Source of the DNA: Colwellia sp. BRX10-3
GTDB taxonomy: Bacteria > Pseudomonadota > Gammaproteobacteria > Enterobacterales > Alteromonadaceae
DNA: 64,000 nt
Reading direction: 5' to 3'
Assembly: GCF_014077505.1 (NCBI RefSeq)
Contig: NZ_JACGWA010000011.1
Coordinates: 1 to 64,000, forward strand
Shown: positions 10,093-18,857 of the stretch, piece after piece
Layout: each line of letters opens with the position of its first letter
How positions within the stretch are numbered: the stretch's first letter is position 1
Position numbers and translations under genes: made by a program
Notes under the pieces: model-generated
The model's input: only the letters and a program-made list of their open reading frames with translations
Told to the model about the DNA's origin: nothing
Databases searched by the model: none

Positions 10093-11403
10093 ATGCTAAC
10101 CAATATTTTCATAACACTAGCATTATTAATCTTAAGCTTTTTTGGCTTACAACGACTATTTACCCTACCAAAAAATGTCTGGTTACTATTTTTAGTGCAA
10201 CCGTTAGTGATGGCTGCATCGCCGGTGATTGTTTTTATTGGCGGTATACTTGCCACCAGCATGGGCGCTGATCCTGCACTAGTTACCTTACCCGTGACTG
10301 TGATGATACTCGGCGTTGCGAGTGGCGCTATTCCCGCGGCTTTATTAGCTAAAAAGAAAGGCCGACGCTTTGCCTCATTCACTGGTTTTAGTTTAGGCTT
10401 CTCAGGTACCATGTTGGCAACGTTTGCCGCTTTAAATGGTAGCTTCAAATTGCTGGTATTAGCCAGTTTGCTCTTCGGCATCAGCACGGCCTTTATTCAA
10501 CAGTTACGTTTTGCCGCTATCGAAAGCGTAACTGACAGCAACGAGGTGCCAACGGTACTTTCAATTCTAATGCTCAGTGGTATTTTTTCCGCGTTTTTGG
10601 GTCCTGAAATCGCTGTAACCGCAAAAGACTGGTTAAGCTCACCTTATGGTTATGCAGGTTCTTTTTTATTCCTATCAGGGCTCTTTATTGTTGCCATGCT
10701 ACTGATGTTGAACTTCAAAGATCCAGAAATAAAACATAGCGATAACCAAGGAGACATTCGCCCTTTAAGTGTCATCATTAAGCAACCCATTTTTATTATC
10801 GCAATATTATCCGCCGCTATTGGCTTTGCACTCATGAGTTACCTAATGACCGCCACCCCCTTGAGTATGCATCAACTGCATGGTCATAGTTTAAACGATA
10901 CAAAATGGGTGATACAAAGCCACATTGCTGCCATGTTTATCCCGTCATTATTTACCGCTTTATTGGTTAAACGTATTGGCTTGAAGAACTTAATGTTAGC
11001 CGGCACATTCATTTATGCGATTGTTACGGTTATTGCCTTGTCAGGTGAACAAGTCATGCATTATTGGTGGGCGTTAGTTTTATTAGGCATTGGTTGGAAT
11101 TTCCTTTTTCTCACCGGCACTTCATTATTACCCCAAAGCTATCACGCTAGCGAACGCCATAAGGTTCAGGCGATTAATGACTTTATTATTTTTGGCTTTC
11201 AAGCAACGGCGTCATTACTGGCAGGTTGGATATTATTTAAAGCCGGTTGGCATGTTGTAGTGCTCACCAGTTTTCCTTTTATTATGATTTTATTCGCTGT
11301 TAGCTGGTTTTACTTTAAAAAAGAGCGTGAAAAAATCAATCAAGCATCCGCCAATGCTGTTGCTAATGCCCAGAAAAAAATCATTCAACAAAGCGAAGTA
11401 TAA
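10093..11403 (+). CDS. MFS transporter of unknown substrate
   Basis: This is an MFS-type permease with about twelve hydrophobic segments and a basic cytoplasmic loop (LLAKKKGRR) between helices 2 and 3, as in the family signature. The substrate is not evident. The start is uncertain. ATG 10093 has AAGG eight bases upstream, while ATG 10030 would add 21 residues but its nearest strong ribosome binding site (TAAGGAGGG near 9991) is about 30 bases away. The following peptide deformylase starts only 2 bases after the stop, which suggests one transcript. Confidence 0.82.
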   Translation: MLTNIFITLALLILSFFGLQRLFTLPKNVWLLFLVQPLVMAASPVIVFIGGILATSMGADPALVTLPVTVMILGVASGAIPAALLAKKKGRRFASFTGFSLGFSGTMLATFAALNGSFKLLVLASLLFGISTAFIQQLRFAAIESVTDSNEVPTVLSILMLSGIFSAFLGPEIAVTAKDWLSSPYGYAGSFLFLSGLFIVAMLLMLNFKDPEIKHSDNQGDIRPLSVIIKQPIFIIAILSAAIGFALMSYLMTATPLSMHQLHGHSLNDTKWVIQSHIAAMFIPSLFTALLVKRIGLKNLMLAGTFIYAIVTVIALSGEQVMHYWWALVLLGIGWNFLFLTGTSLLPQSYHASERHKVQAINDFIIFGFQATASLLAGWILFKAGWHVVVLTSFPFIMILFAVSWFYFKKEREKINQASANAVANAQKKIIQQSEV

Positions 11404-11405
11404 TC

Positions 11406-11933
11406 TTGAGCACTTTAACTATTTTACAACGTGGCGAGCCAGTATTATCTACTATCGCAAAACCGATTCTCGATATTCATGCCGCTGAAATAAAACAGCT
11501 TATTGTTGATTTAAAAACCACAGTAACCCTCGCAAAAGGTGTCGGTATTGCTGCGCCTCAAGTAGGTACAAGTTTGTGTCTATTCATTATGTGCTCTGCC
11601 CCCAGTGAGCGCTATCCTGATGCGCCGTTATTAGCGCCTTCTGTCATCATCAATCCAGAAATACTTAACACCAGTGATGAACAGGAATTAGGCTGGGAAG
11701 GCTGTTTAAGTGTTAAGGGCAAACGAGCACTTGTGCCTCGATATAGCAGCATTGATGTTAGCTATTTAGACGAAACTGGCATCATACATAATCAAACACT
11801 CACGGGATTTCTTGCTAGGATTTTTCAACACGAGTTAGATCATCTTGACGGTATCACTTTTATTGAGCGACTCGACAACGAAAACGATGCTATTGACGAA
11901 GCACAATGGCGACAACAAATACTGAATAACTAA
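11406..11933 (+). CDS. def: Peptide deformylase (probable second copy)
   Basis: Peptide deformylase removes the formyl group from the N-terminal methionine of new proteins. All three metal and active-site motifs are intact: GVGIAAPQVG (from residue 45), EGCLS, and QHELDHLDG with the HExxH metal site. The start is TTG, two bases after the preceding MFS stop, so translational coupling is likely. In related bacteria the main def is next to fmt near the origin. Because fmt is absent here, this is probably an extra copy, but the rest of the genome is not visible. Confidence 0.9.
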   Translation: MSTLTILQRGEPVLSTIAKPILDIHAAEIKQLIVDLKTTVTLAKGVGIAAPQVGTSLCLFIMCSAPSERYPDAPLLAPSVIINPEILNTSDEQELGWEGCLSVKGKRALVPRYSSIDVSYLDETGIIHNQTLTGFLARIFQHELDHLDGITFIERLDNENDAIDEAQWRQQILNN

Positions 11934-11979
11934 ATCGACCCCGTTCTACTTCATATCAAACTTTGACATTGATAAGTGG

Positions 11980-11993
11980 TGAATACGTATGCA
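11980..11993. promoter_or_regulatory. MalR-type operator before the sugar MFS gene
   Basis: TGAATACGTATGCA is a near-perfect palindrome with a central CG step, typical of LacI-family operators. It lies 12 bases downstream of a TTGACA hexamer (11963-11968), where a bound repressor would cover the promoter, and 130 bases before the MFS start. The same motif occurs twice between the LacI gene and malP and twice before the TonB receptor. Confidence 0.75.
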
Positions 11994-12123
11994 GCTAATG
12001 TTGTATCTTAAAGACTATTGCTAAGATGGAAATCGATACCGTTAACCTATATTTTTGCTGAGTAAGCTTTTAAACCTAAAATGATAAAAGTTAACTCCGA
12101 TTTATAACAATAAGAGTTCGTAT

Positions 12124-13623
12124 ATGACCACCAAACCACAACTTAATTTTTGGCAAATTTGGAATATGTGTTTCGGCTTTATGGGAATACAGTTTGGTTT
12201 TGCCCTGCAAAATTCGAATGTCAGTCGCATATTTCAAACCTTAGGCGCAGACTATTCTAATATGGCCATATTATGGATTGCGGCGCCAATTACCGGACTT
12301 ATCGTTCAGCCTATTATTGGTTATTTCAGTGACAATACTTGGAATCGACTTGGCCGTCGTAAACCTTATTTCCTTTACGGTGCTATCGCCGCGAGTTTAT
12401 CGCTATTTATTATGCCCAACTCCCCTACTTTATGGGTTGCCGCAGGTATGCTGTGGATAATGGACGCGTCAATTAATGTTTCAATGGAACCCTTTCGCGC
12501 TTTTGTTGGCGACATGTTACCGAGAAAACAACGCGCAATGGGTTATGCCATGCAGAGTTTTTTTATCGCTGTTGCCTCAGTTGTCGCCTCATCTTTACCC
12601 TGGATGATGGCCAATTGGTTCGACATCAGTAATATTGCAGCACCCGGCTTACTGCCCGATACGGTGAAGTTTTCATTTTATGCCGGTGGTGTAATATTCT
12701 TGCTTGCTGTGTTGTGGACTATATATTCAACAAAAGAATATTCTCCTGAGCAATTACAAGCTTTTCAAGAAGCTGAAGATATAAACTTAAGTGAAGAAAT
12801 ATTTACCCCTCGCAGTGCAAAAAAATATTTTACTGGTGGTGCTAGTTGGTTACTACTAGGCTTAGTAAGCTTCGCCATAGTCGCGCTTAATATTCAGCAA
12901 CTAGATAAAAGTTTATTTATTCTTGCCGGTGGGTTTTGTTTCTTTGCTATTTGTCAGTTAGTGGCAGGCTTGATGGCAAAAAATAATAATCATAATGGCT
13001 TTGCGCAAGTAATGTCAGATTTATTTTCCATGCCACAAACCATGAAGCAACTCGCCTTTGTGCAGTTTTTTTCTTGGTTTCCATTTTTTGCCATGTGGAC
13101 GTACACCACAGCAGCAGTTACTGAATTCCACTTTGGCAGTTCTGATGTGACATCGGCAGCGTTTAATGAAGGCGCAGACTGGGTGGGAGTGCTGTTTTCA
13201 GCTTATAACTTAACCTCAGTTTTTGCTGCGATATGCATTCCAATGGTCGTTAAATATTTTAATTTACGCATTGCGCATATGATCAACCTATTCTTAGGTG
13301 GTGCTGGTTTTATCTCGTTCCTCTTCATTAAAGATCCAACCTTACTTATTGTTTCTATGATAGGTATCGGCTTTGCTTGGGCGTCAATTTTATCGGTACC
13401 CTACGCTATATTAGCCAATGCTTTACCGGCTAAAAAAATGGGTTTATATATGGGGATATTTAACTTCTTCATCGTATTACCGCAAATATTAGCCGCCAGT
13501 ATTTTAGGCTTTTTAATTACTAAGGTTTTCGACAATCAGCCGGTATATGCGCTCGCCGTTGGTGGAGCCAGCATGGTACTTGCGGGTATATTAACCTTAC
13601 GAGTAAAAGAGCCTGAGTACTGA
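12124..13623 (+). CDS. Sugar MFS carrier, probable maltose/maltodextrin transporter
   Basis: This 499-residue permease of about twelve helices resembles the GPH/SLC45-type sugar carriers of Alteromonadales and Xanthomonads, which serve as proton-coupled maltose or sucrose transporters. Markers are IIGYFSD and the LGRRKPY loop between helices 2 and 3, and SMEPFRAFVGDMLP in the fourth helix region. A MalR-type operator precedes it, and the LacI regulator, malP, malQ and an amylase follow. The maltose assignment rests on this context. A terminator follows the stop codon. Confidence 0.85.
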   Translation: MTTKPQLNFWQIWNMCFGFMGIQFGFALQNSNVSRIFQTLGADYSNMAILWIAAPITGLIVQPIIGYFSDNTWNRLGRRKPYFLYGAIAASLSLFIMPNSPTLWVAAGMLWIMDASINVSMEPFRAFVGDMLPRKQRAMGYAMQSFFIAVASVVASSLPWMMANWFDISNIAAPGLLPDTVKFSFYAGGVIFLLAVLWTIYSTKEYSPEQLQAFQEAEDINLSEEIFTPRSAKKYFTGGASWLLLGLVSFAIVALNIQQLDKSLFILAGGFCFFAICQLVAGLMAKNNNHNGFAQVMSDLFSMPQTMKQLAFVQFFSWFPFFAMWTYTTAAVTEFHFGSSDVTSAAFNEGADWVGVLFSAYNLTSVFAAICIPMVVKYFNLRIAHMINLFLGGAGFISFLFIKDPTLLIVSMIGIGFAWASILSVPYAILANALPAKKMGLYMGIFNFFIVLPQILAASILGFLITKVFDNQPVYALAVGGASMVLAGILTLRVKEPEY

Positions 13624-13663
13624 TAGCTTACTTCGAAAGTTACCTGTTTATAACAATCAAAAG

Positions 13664-13699
13664 AACTGAGTTCAGAATTATCACCGGACTCAGTTTTAT
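13664..13699 (+). terminator. Terminator of the sugar carrier gene
   Basis: The arms AACTGAGT and ACTCAGTT pair over 8 bp with a 16-base loop and are followed by TTATT. It lies 40 bases after the stop codon of the carrier. Confidence 0.6.
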
Positions 13700-13857
13700 T
13701 AACTTAAGGTTTACCTACCCCTCAATGGCTTCACCCGTATTCTTACCAACACATTCTTAAGATATAATGCTTTTTATGATTAACCTTAAAGCTTTGTAGT
13801 CAATATCAATACCAATAACAGTAGCTATATCAATAACAGAATAAAAATGAGTAATGC

Positions 13858-14274
13858 ATGCAAGTAAATATCATTAAAGAAGTGGCAGCCGTAGAAGACT
13901 TTTTACGCTTAAGGATAGTTTCAGGTTTAACACCTCGCCCTATTGAAGCCGCGAAAAAAGCCTTACCCAATAGTTTATTTGGCGTTCATCTTGTTGTTAA
14001 CGCAAGCACAGTTGCTATGGGCAGAGTGGTAGGAGATGGTGCGTTAAATTTCGAAATTGTTGATGTCGCGGTAGATCCTAATTATCAAGGTAAAGGCTTA
14101 GGTCGCATAGTAATGCAAAATATTATGCATTACCTTGAACAAAATGCAGTTGAAGGTGCTTACATTACCTTACTCGCCGATGTACCTGAGCTTTATAAAA
14201 AATTTGGTTTTGTGCTCAGCCGACCAGAATGTGAGGGTATGCATTGGGAACCAGGGCTTAAAAATAATGGTTAG
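13858..14274 (+). CDS. GNAT family N-acetyltransferase
   Basis: This 138-residue single-domain GNAT acetyltransferase has the acetyl-CoA binding loop YQGKGLGR in motif A, preceded by VDVAVDP, and ends with the typical LYKKFGF strand-helix element. The substrate cannot be told from sequence. It stands between the sugar carrier and a DUF3565 gene and is probably not part of the maltose pathway. ATG 13858 is the first in-frame start; no strong ribosome binding site precedes it. Confidence 0.82.
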   Translation: MQVNIIKEVAAVEDFLRLRIVSGLTPRPIEAAKKALPNSLFGVHLVVNASTVAMGRVVGDGALNFEIVDVAVDPNYQGKGLGRIVMQNIMHYLEQNAVEGAYITLLADVPELYKKFGFVLSRPECEGMHWEPGLKNNG

Positions 14275-14353
14275 CTTGTTTAAATTGAGTAGCTTGTTCA
14301 CGTTATCAATTCAAATTACTTAAAAAAGCCAATTTACAAATATGGGGATTAAC

Positions 14354-14566
14354 ATGCTACAAGCGATTATCGACTACCACCTCGATGACGAAAACCATTG
14401 GGTAGCTCGACTAGCCTGTGGTCATTTTCAACATGTTCGCCACCAACCGCCGTTTATTAATCGCCCTTGGGTACTTCAACAGTCAACGAGAAATGCAAAA
14501 CTTGGCCAAAAGCTAAATTGTATTAAGTGTGAAAATGGTGCTGCAGCAGATTTTAAGCCAACATAA
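14354..14566 (+). CDS. DUF3565 family small protein
   Basis: This protein of about 70 residues belongs to a conserved family without known function. Visible features are WVARLACGHFQHVRH followed by PP and RPWV, plus a late CIKC pair. With CGH these could form a small metal site, but that is inference. ATG 14354 is chosen because GGGGATT lies just before it; ATG 14342 would add four residues and itself overlaps that site. It is convergent with the LacI gene. Confidence 0.8.
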   Translation: MLQAIIDYHLDDENHWVARLACGHFQHVRHQPPFINRPWVLQQSTRNAKLGQKLNCIKCENGAAADFKPT

Positions 14567-14629
14567 CTGGCCGTTTTAAAGAGCCGCGAATGTGTAATAT
14601 AAATTCTGAAAGCAAAAAGGTGGGATTAC

Positions 14630-15652
14630 TTAGCTACCACAAGACTTTCGCACCACTAATGTCGCTGGCATTAATTGGGTTTTCGCCACTTCGCCGCTAA
14701 CTAATTGCAGTAACTTATCCACTAAAAGCTCACCTGCTAATACCGTGTCTTGTTTAGCGGTAGTTAATGCCGGAGAAGTAGAGCAAGCTGTAGCGATATC
14801 ATCAAAACCTACTATCGCAATATCGCCAGGTACATTATATCCCGCTTCTTGTATTGCTCGCATTGCACCAATAGCAATTAAATCGCTTGCCGTACAAATG
14901 GCATCAAATTTTATGCCTGAAGCTATAAGCTGTTGAGCGGCTTGATAGCCAGACTCATCTGTTGAAATAGCGTCAATTTGTAGATTACTATCAACGTTAA
15001 GGTTATTGTCTTTTAACGCTTGGCAGTGGCCTGTGTATCGGTCTAAAAACTCAGGAGAACCTGTACTAACACCCCCTAAAAAAGCAAAATGTTGACGGTT
15101 TTTCTTAATAACATGTTCTGTTACTTGATAACCGCCGTGAAAGTTATCACAACCAACAGACACTACTGACAGCCCTTTAACATCGGCGCCCCAGCGTACA
15201 AAGTGAGTTTCTTGTTTTATGAGTTGAACGAGCTTTTCTTCATAATCAGTGTAATCACCATAACCCAATAAAATAATGCCATCAGCTTTACGGGTATCTT
15301 CAAAGTCGGCGTGCCAATCATTACTCATTTGTTGGAAAGAAACTAATAAGTCATAGCCTTTTTTCGCACTTGCTCGAGTAATGCTACCTAACATCGATAA
15401 GAAGAATGGGTTGATCAAAGAATCATCATTGGTTGGGTCTTCAAAAAGTAATAATGCAATAGTGCCACTGAGTTGAGTGCGTAAACTACTGGCATTTTTA
15501 TCTACTTTATAGTTTAGCTCTTTGGCAATGGCTTGCACACGAAGACGCGTTTCCTCATTAACCAAAGGGCTATTACGCAACGCTCGTGACACGGTCGATT
15601 GAGAAACGCCAGCACGATAAGCAATATCAAATGATGTTTGTTTTGATCTCAC
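14630..15652 (-). CDS. malR: LacI family regulator, MalR-like
   Basis: This 340-residue LacI/GalR protein has an N-terminal helix-turn-helix (FDIAYRAGVSQSTVSRAL, residues 8-25), a hinge region around 45-60 and a periplasmic-binding-protein-like sugar domain, with a late DDIATACSTSPALTT segment. It lies between the sugar carrier and malP and reads away from malP. Two copies of a 14-bp palindrome lie in the divergent promoter region, so it probably controls these genes and itself. The start is GTG. The effector (maltose, glucose or another sugar) is unknown. The symbol is given by context. Confidence 0.88.
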   Translation of the reverse strand: MRSKQTSFDIAYRAGVSQSTVSRALRNSPLVNEETRLRVQAIAKELNYKVDKNASSLRTQLSGTIALLLFEDPTNDDSLINPFFLSMLGSITRASAKKGYDLLVSFQQMSNDWHADFEDTRKADGIILLGYGDYTDYEEKLVQLIKQETHFVRWGADVKGLSVVSVGCDNFHGGYQVTEHVIKKNRQHFAFLGGVSTGSPEFLDRYTGHCQALKDNNLNVDSNLQIDAISTDESGYQAAQQLIASGIKFDAICTASDLIAIGAMRAIQEAGYNVPGDIAIVGFDDIATACSTSPALTTAKQDTVLAGELLVDKLLQLVSGEVAKTQLMPATLVVRKSCGS

Positions 15653-15881
15653 AATAAACCTATAAGTAAAAATATCTAATTTATATTAACCGAGGGGTTA
15701 GGCTAAGTACATAATTTAATTGATGATGAGTAAACCTCACAAGACAAACATATTATCCCTATCACAACGGCTGCAAATAGCCAACATCAAGCGAATACCA
15801 AACCAGGCGCTTAGAATCCTAAGAACCACTTGTTAGCCAATAGACTGAGTAACTTAAAATAACGCTGATAAAACACTCAAA

Positions 15882-15895
15882 TACATACGTATGCA
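15882..15895. promoter_or_regulatory. MalR-type operator O1
   Basis: TACATACGTATGCA is the exact reverse complement of the second copy 39 bp away. The core ATACGTAT is fully symmetric, with a central CG as in LacI-family sites. Confidence 0.78.
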
Positions 15896-15920
15896 TCCAT
15901 TTTAACTCAGTTTTCTGCAG

Positions 15921-15934
15921 TGCATACGTATGTA
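15921..15934. promoter_or_regulatory. MalR-type operator O2
   Basis: TGCATACGTATGTA forms a pair with O1. The 39-bp centre spacing is about four helical turns, so dimers could face the same side of the DNA. It is about 200 bp before the malP start. Confidence 0.78.
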
Positions 15935-16129
15935 GCGCATTGCTCTAATTACTGACATCGGCATAATTAATTCAACAGTAAATTCAAACGCTAAAATAAA
16001 GCGAACTTTCAAAAATGCTTTTTAACGTGATGGACATTACCTTTTGTCTCGCTCACGAATTATTAACAGAGATAACGTATCTTCACCTTTTGCATTAATA
16101 CGAAGAAGTTAACATTTACCGACAATACA

Positions 16130-18667
16130 ATGTCCGATAAAAGAGTTTGTAGTTATATGGTTACTAAAACAAAAACGTCGACTAACACAAAGTCTTCAGC
16201 TAGAAATAAAACACAATCAATTACAGTGGCTGAGATTAGCCAACGTATCGAACACCACTTAAAATTCACTTTAGATGAACAAATCAACGTAGACCAAAAA
16301 CCAGCATACTGGCGCGCCACTTCCCTTGCGCTTAACGATATAATCGTAGGAAAACTACAAAGCACAAACGTTCGCCAACAGCAAAGCGAAGTAAAGTCGG
16401 TTAATTATTTGTCACTTGAGTATTTAATGGGTCGTTTGCTGTCCAATAATTTACATAACTTAGGTCTATATACCAATACTGAAAAAGCCTTGAAAACAAT
16501 GGGTTTTGAATTGGCCGATTTATGCGAACAAGGCGCTGATTTAGCGCTAGGTAACGGTGGTTTAGGCCGTTTAGCTGCCTGCTTTTTAGACTCACTTGCT
16601 ACCTTAGATTACAACGCTATGGGTTACGGTGTGCATTATCAACATGGTTTATTTAAACAAAGCTTTGCTGATGGCCAGCAAATAGAAACCCCAGATATGT
16701 GGCGTGAATTCGGTAGTCCATGGGAAATTTGTCGCCCTGAGTCAAGCCAAACCATTCCGCTTTATGGCCATGTTGAAGAAGTTGCCCAAGCTAACGGTAC
16801 ATTCAAATCAATTTGGCATGCCGGTAAAATGTTAAGAGGTGTACCTTGGGATGTGCCAATTGTTGGTTACAATTCTGATACGGTTAATGCTCTGCGTTTA
16901 TGGGAATGTCGTGCCGATAATGCCTTTGATTGGGATACATTCAATCATGGTGACTATTTACAAGCACACCAACAGCAAGTTGCTGCTGAAACCGTGTCAA
17001 AAGTACTTTATCCAAATGACGAACACGACGCAGGTAAAGAATTACGCTTTGTTCAGCAATATTTTTTCTGCGCCTGTTCAGTGCAAGACATCATTGCTCG
17101 TTTTGAAAACCAATATGGCGCTATTGCAGAGCAGAGTAAATGGCAAATATTCTGTGACAAAGTGGCTATTCAGTTAAATGATACCCACCCTACCATCGCT
17201 ATTTTAGAATTAATGCGCACGCTCATAGATAACCATAATGTTGATTGGGATAATGCCTGGGCGATATGTCAAAAAGTATTTGCTTACACAAATCATACAT
17301 TATTACCTGAAGCTCTAGAAAAATGGTCAGTGGCTTTATTTGCACGTGTACTTCCGCGCCACTTAAGCATTTTATATCGTATTAATGAAGCGTTCTTAAA
17401 TAATGAAGTTGATGTGCTATGGCCTAACAATGATGAAATGCGCGCTCGCTTATCACTTATTGAAGAGGGTCATGAACCTAAGGTTCGTATGGCACATCTT
17501 TGTGTTGTTACTGCACATAAAGTTAACGGCGTAGCCCAAATTCATTCAGACCTAGTAAAACAAGACTTATTTCCAGAATTTGACCAACTATGGCCAAAAA
17601 AATTAACCAATGTTACTAACGGCATTACTCCTCGTCGTTGGTTAAAAGCATGTAATCCTTTATTAGCTAATTTACTTGATAACACCATTAACGGTGATTG
17701 GGCTAAAGATCTCAACAGTTTAAGTGAACTTAAAAACCTTGCTGACAATGTCGATTTTCAACAACAATTTATGGCAATAAAGCAGCAAAATAAAATTGCC
17801 TTAACGAAAGAAATTAAAAAACTAACCGGTGTTACCGTCAGCCCTGATGCGATTTTCGATGTGCAAATTAAACGTTTACATGAATACAAACGTCAACATT
17901 TAAACCTATTACATATCATAGCGTTATATCGGCAACTATTAGCTAACCCTGAGCTAGATATGCAACCACGTGTGTTTATCTTTGGCGCTAAAGCAGCTCC
18001 TGGTTACAAACTAGCAAAAGAGATTATTTACGCGACCAACAAAATCGCTGACAAGGTCAACAATGATGTTCGCATTCAAGACAAACTGAAAGTGGTGTTT
18101 TTACCTAATTATCGCGTTAGTTTAGCGGAGAAAATAATCCCTGCTGCTGATGTTTCTGAGCAAATATCTACCGCAGGTAAAGAAGCATCAGGTACCGGTA
18201 ACATGAAATTAGCTCTCAATGGCGCTGTCACTATAGGCACACTTGATGGCGCGAACATCGAAATTGCAGAAGAAGTCGGCGCTGACAATATCTTTATTTT
18301 CGGTTTAACAGTTGATGAAGTGAAAGCCTTAGATACGCAAGGCTATAACTCATACCAATACTACGAAAGTAACGCCGAAATTCGTGCTTGTTTAGATTGG
18401 CTCGACACTGATTACTTTACCCCAGGCAAGCCCGGTGAATTATCGGTGATTAAAGAGTGCTTCTTAGGTGGTGGTGATCCATACAAAGTGTTGGCTGATT
18501 TTCAAAGCTATTCTGATGCACAGCATGCATTAGGTAAGGCTTATCAAGACCCAAGTCGATGGGCAAAAATGGCGATATTAAACACCGCGTTAATGGGTAA
18601 GTTTAACTCAGATCGTTCCATTGAAGATTATGTACAAAACATTTGGCACTTAACAGTGAGTAAATAG
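16130..18667 (+). CDS. malP: Maltodextrin/glycogen phosphorylase
   Basis: This PLP-dependent alpha-glucan phosphorylase releases glucose-1-phosphate from maltodextrins or glycogen in the cytoplasm. The PLP motif EASGTGNMKLALNG is intact, with the cofactor lysine at about residue 693, and GNGGLGRLAACFLDS is near residue 140. The protein is 845 residues, with a low-complexity Lys/Thr/Ser-rich N-terminal extension of about 30 residues compared with E. coli MalP. The start could instead be ATG 16157. Its position after malR and before malQ favours a maltodextrin role over a glycogen role. Confidence 0.93.
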   Translation: MSDKRVCSYMVTKTKTSTNTKSSARNKTQSITVAEISQRIEHHLKFTLDEQINVDQKPAYWRATSLALNDIIVGKLQSTNVRQQQSEVKSVNYLSLEYLMGRLLSNNLHNLGLYTNTEKALKTMGFELADLCEQGADLALGNGGLGRLAACFLDSLATLDYNAMGYGVHYQHGLFKQSFADGQQIETPDMWREFGSPWEICRPESSQTIPLYGHVEEVAQANGTFKSIWHAGKMLRGVPWDVPIVGYNSDTVNALRLWECRADNAFDWDTFNHGDYLQAHQQQVAAETVSKVLYPNDEHDAGKELRFVQQYFFCACSVQDIIARFENQYGAIAEQSKWQIFCDKVAIQLNDTHPTIAILELMRTLIDNHNVDWDNAWAICQKVFAYTNHTLLPEALEKWSVALFARVLPRHLSILYRINEAFLNNEVDVLWPNNDEMRARLSLIEEGHEPKVRMAHLCVVTAHKVNGVAQIHSDLVKQDLFPEFDQLWPKKLTNVTNGITPRRWLKACNPLLANLLDNTINGDWAKDLNSLSELKNLADNVDFQQQFMAIKQQNKIALTKEIKKLTGVTVSPDAIFDVQIKRLHEYKRQHLNLLHIIALYRQLLANPELDMQPRVFIFGAKAAPGYKLAKEIIYATNKIADKVNNDVRIQDKLKVVFLPNYRVSLAEKIIPAADVSEQISTAGKEASGTGNMKLALNGAVTIGTLDGANIEIAEEVGADNIFIFGLTVDEVKALDTQGYNSYQYYESNAEIRACLDWLDTDYFTPGKPGELSVIKECFLGGGDPYKVLADFQSYSDAQHALGKAYQDPSRWAKMAILNTALMGKFNSDRSIEDYVQNIWHLTVSK

Positions 18668-18745
18668 CGACAAAATTTAATGTCCGTTCATCAGTTTTTT
18701 TAAAAGGCATTTATTGTAGAAATAAAAGTCAACGGCTATTAGCTG

Positions 18746-18856
18746 ATGAAAAGATTGAAAACGCTAATTATTATCGCCTCTGTGTTTTCAGAGACTAATT
18801 TTAAAAATAATAACGCCAGCGCTAGCGTGCGAAGCGATCAGCAAAGAGAAACATAG
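18746..18856 (+). CDS. Possible short ORF before malQ
   Basis: A 36-codon open frame (begins MKRLKTLIIIASVF) ends one base before the malQ start codon. It has a basic start and a short hydrophobic stretch. There is no clear ribosome binding site. It could be a leader peptide coupled to malQ translation, or chance. I cannot support a function. Confidence 0.2.
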   Translation: MKRLKTLIIIASVFSETNFKNNNASASVRSDQQRET

Positions 18857-18857
18857 A

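Larger units (their letters stand above)
15653..16129. promoter_or_regulatory. Divergent control region between malR and malP
   Basis: These 477 bases separate two divergent genes. They contain two inverted copies of the same 14-bp operator with centres 39 bp apart. A possible malP promoter follows: TTGCTC at 15940 and CATAAT at 15962, 16 bases apart, with the second operator just upstream of the -35 box. No other coding or RNA signal is visible. Confidence 0.55.

Noticed and set aside
10017-10487. Open frames on both strands over the start of the second MFS gene
   Set aside because: They overlap the hydrophobic MFS coding region and are compositional shadows.
16839-17177. 112-codon frame inside malP
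   Set aside because: Lies within conserved phosphorylase sequence in a shifted frame.
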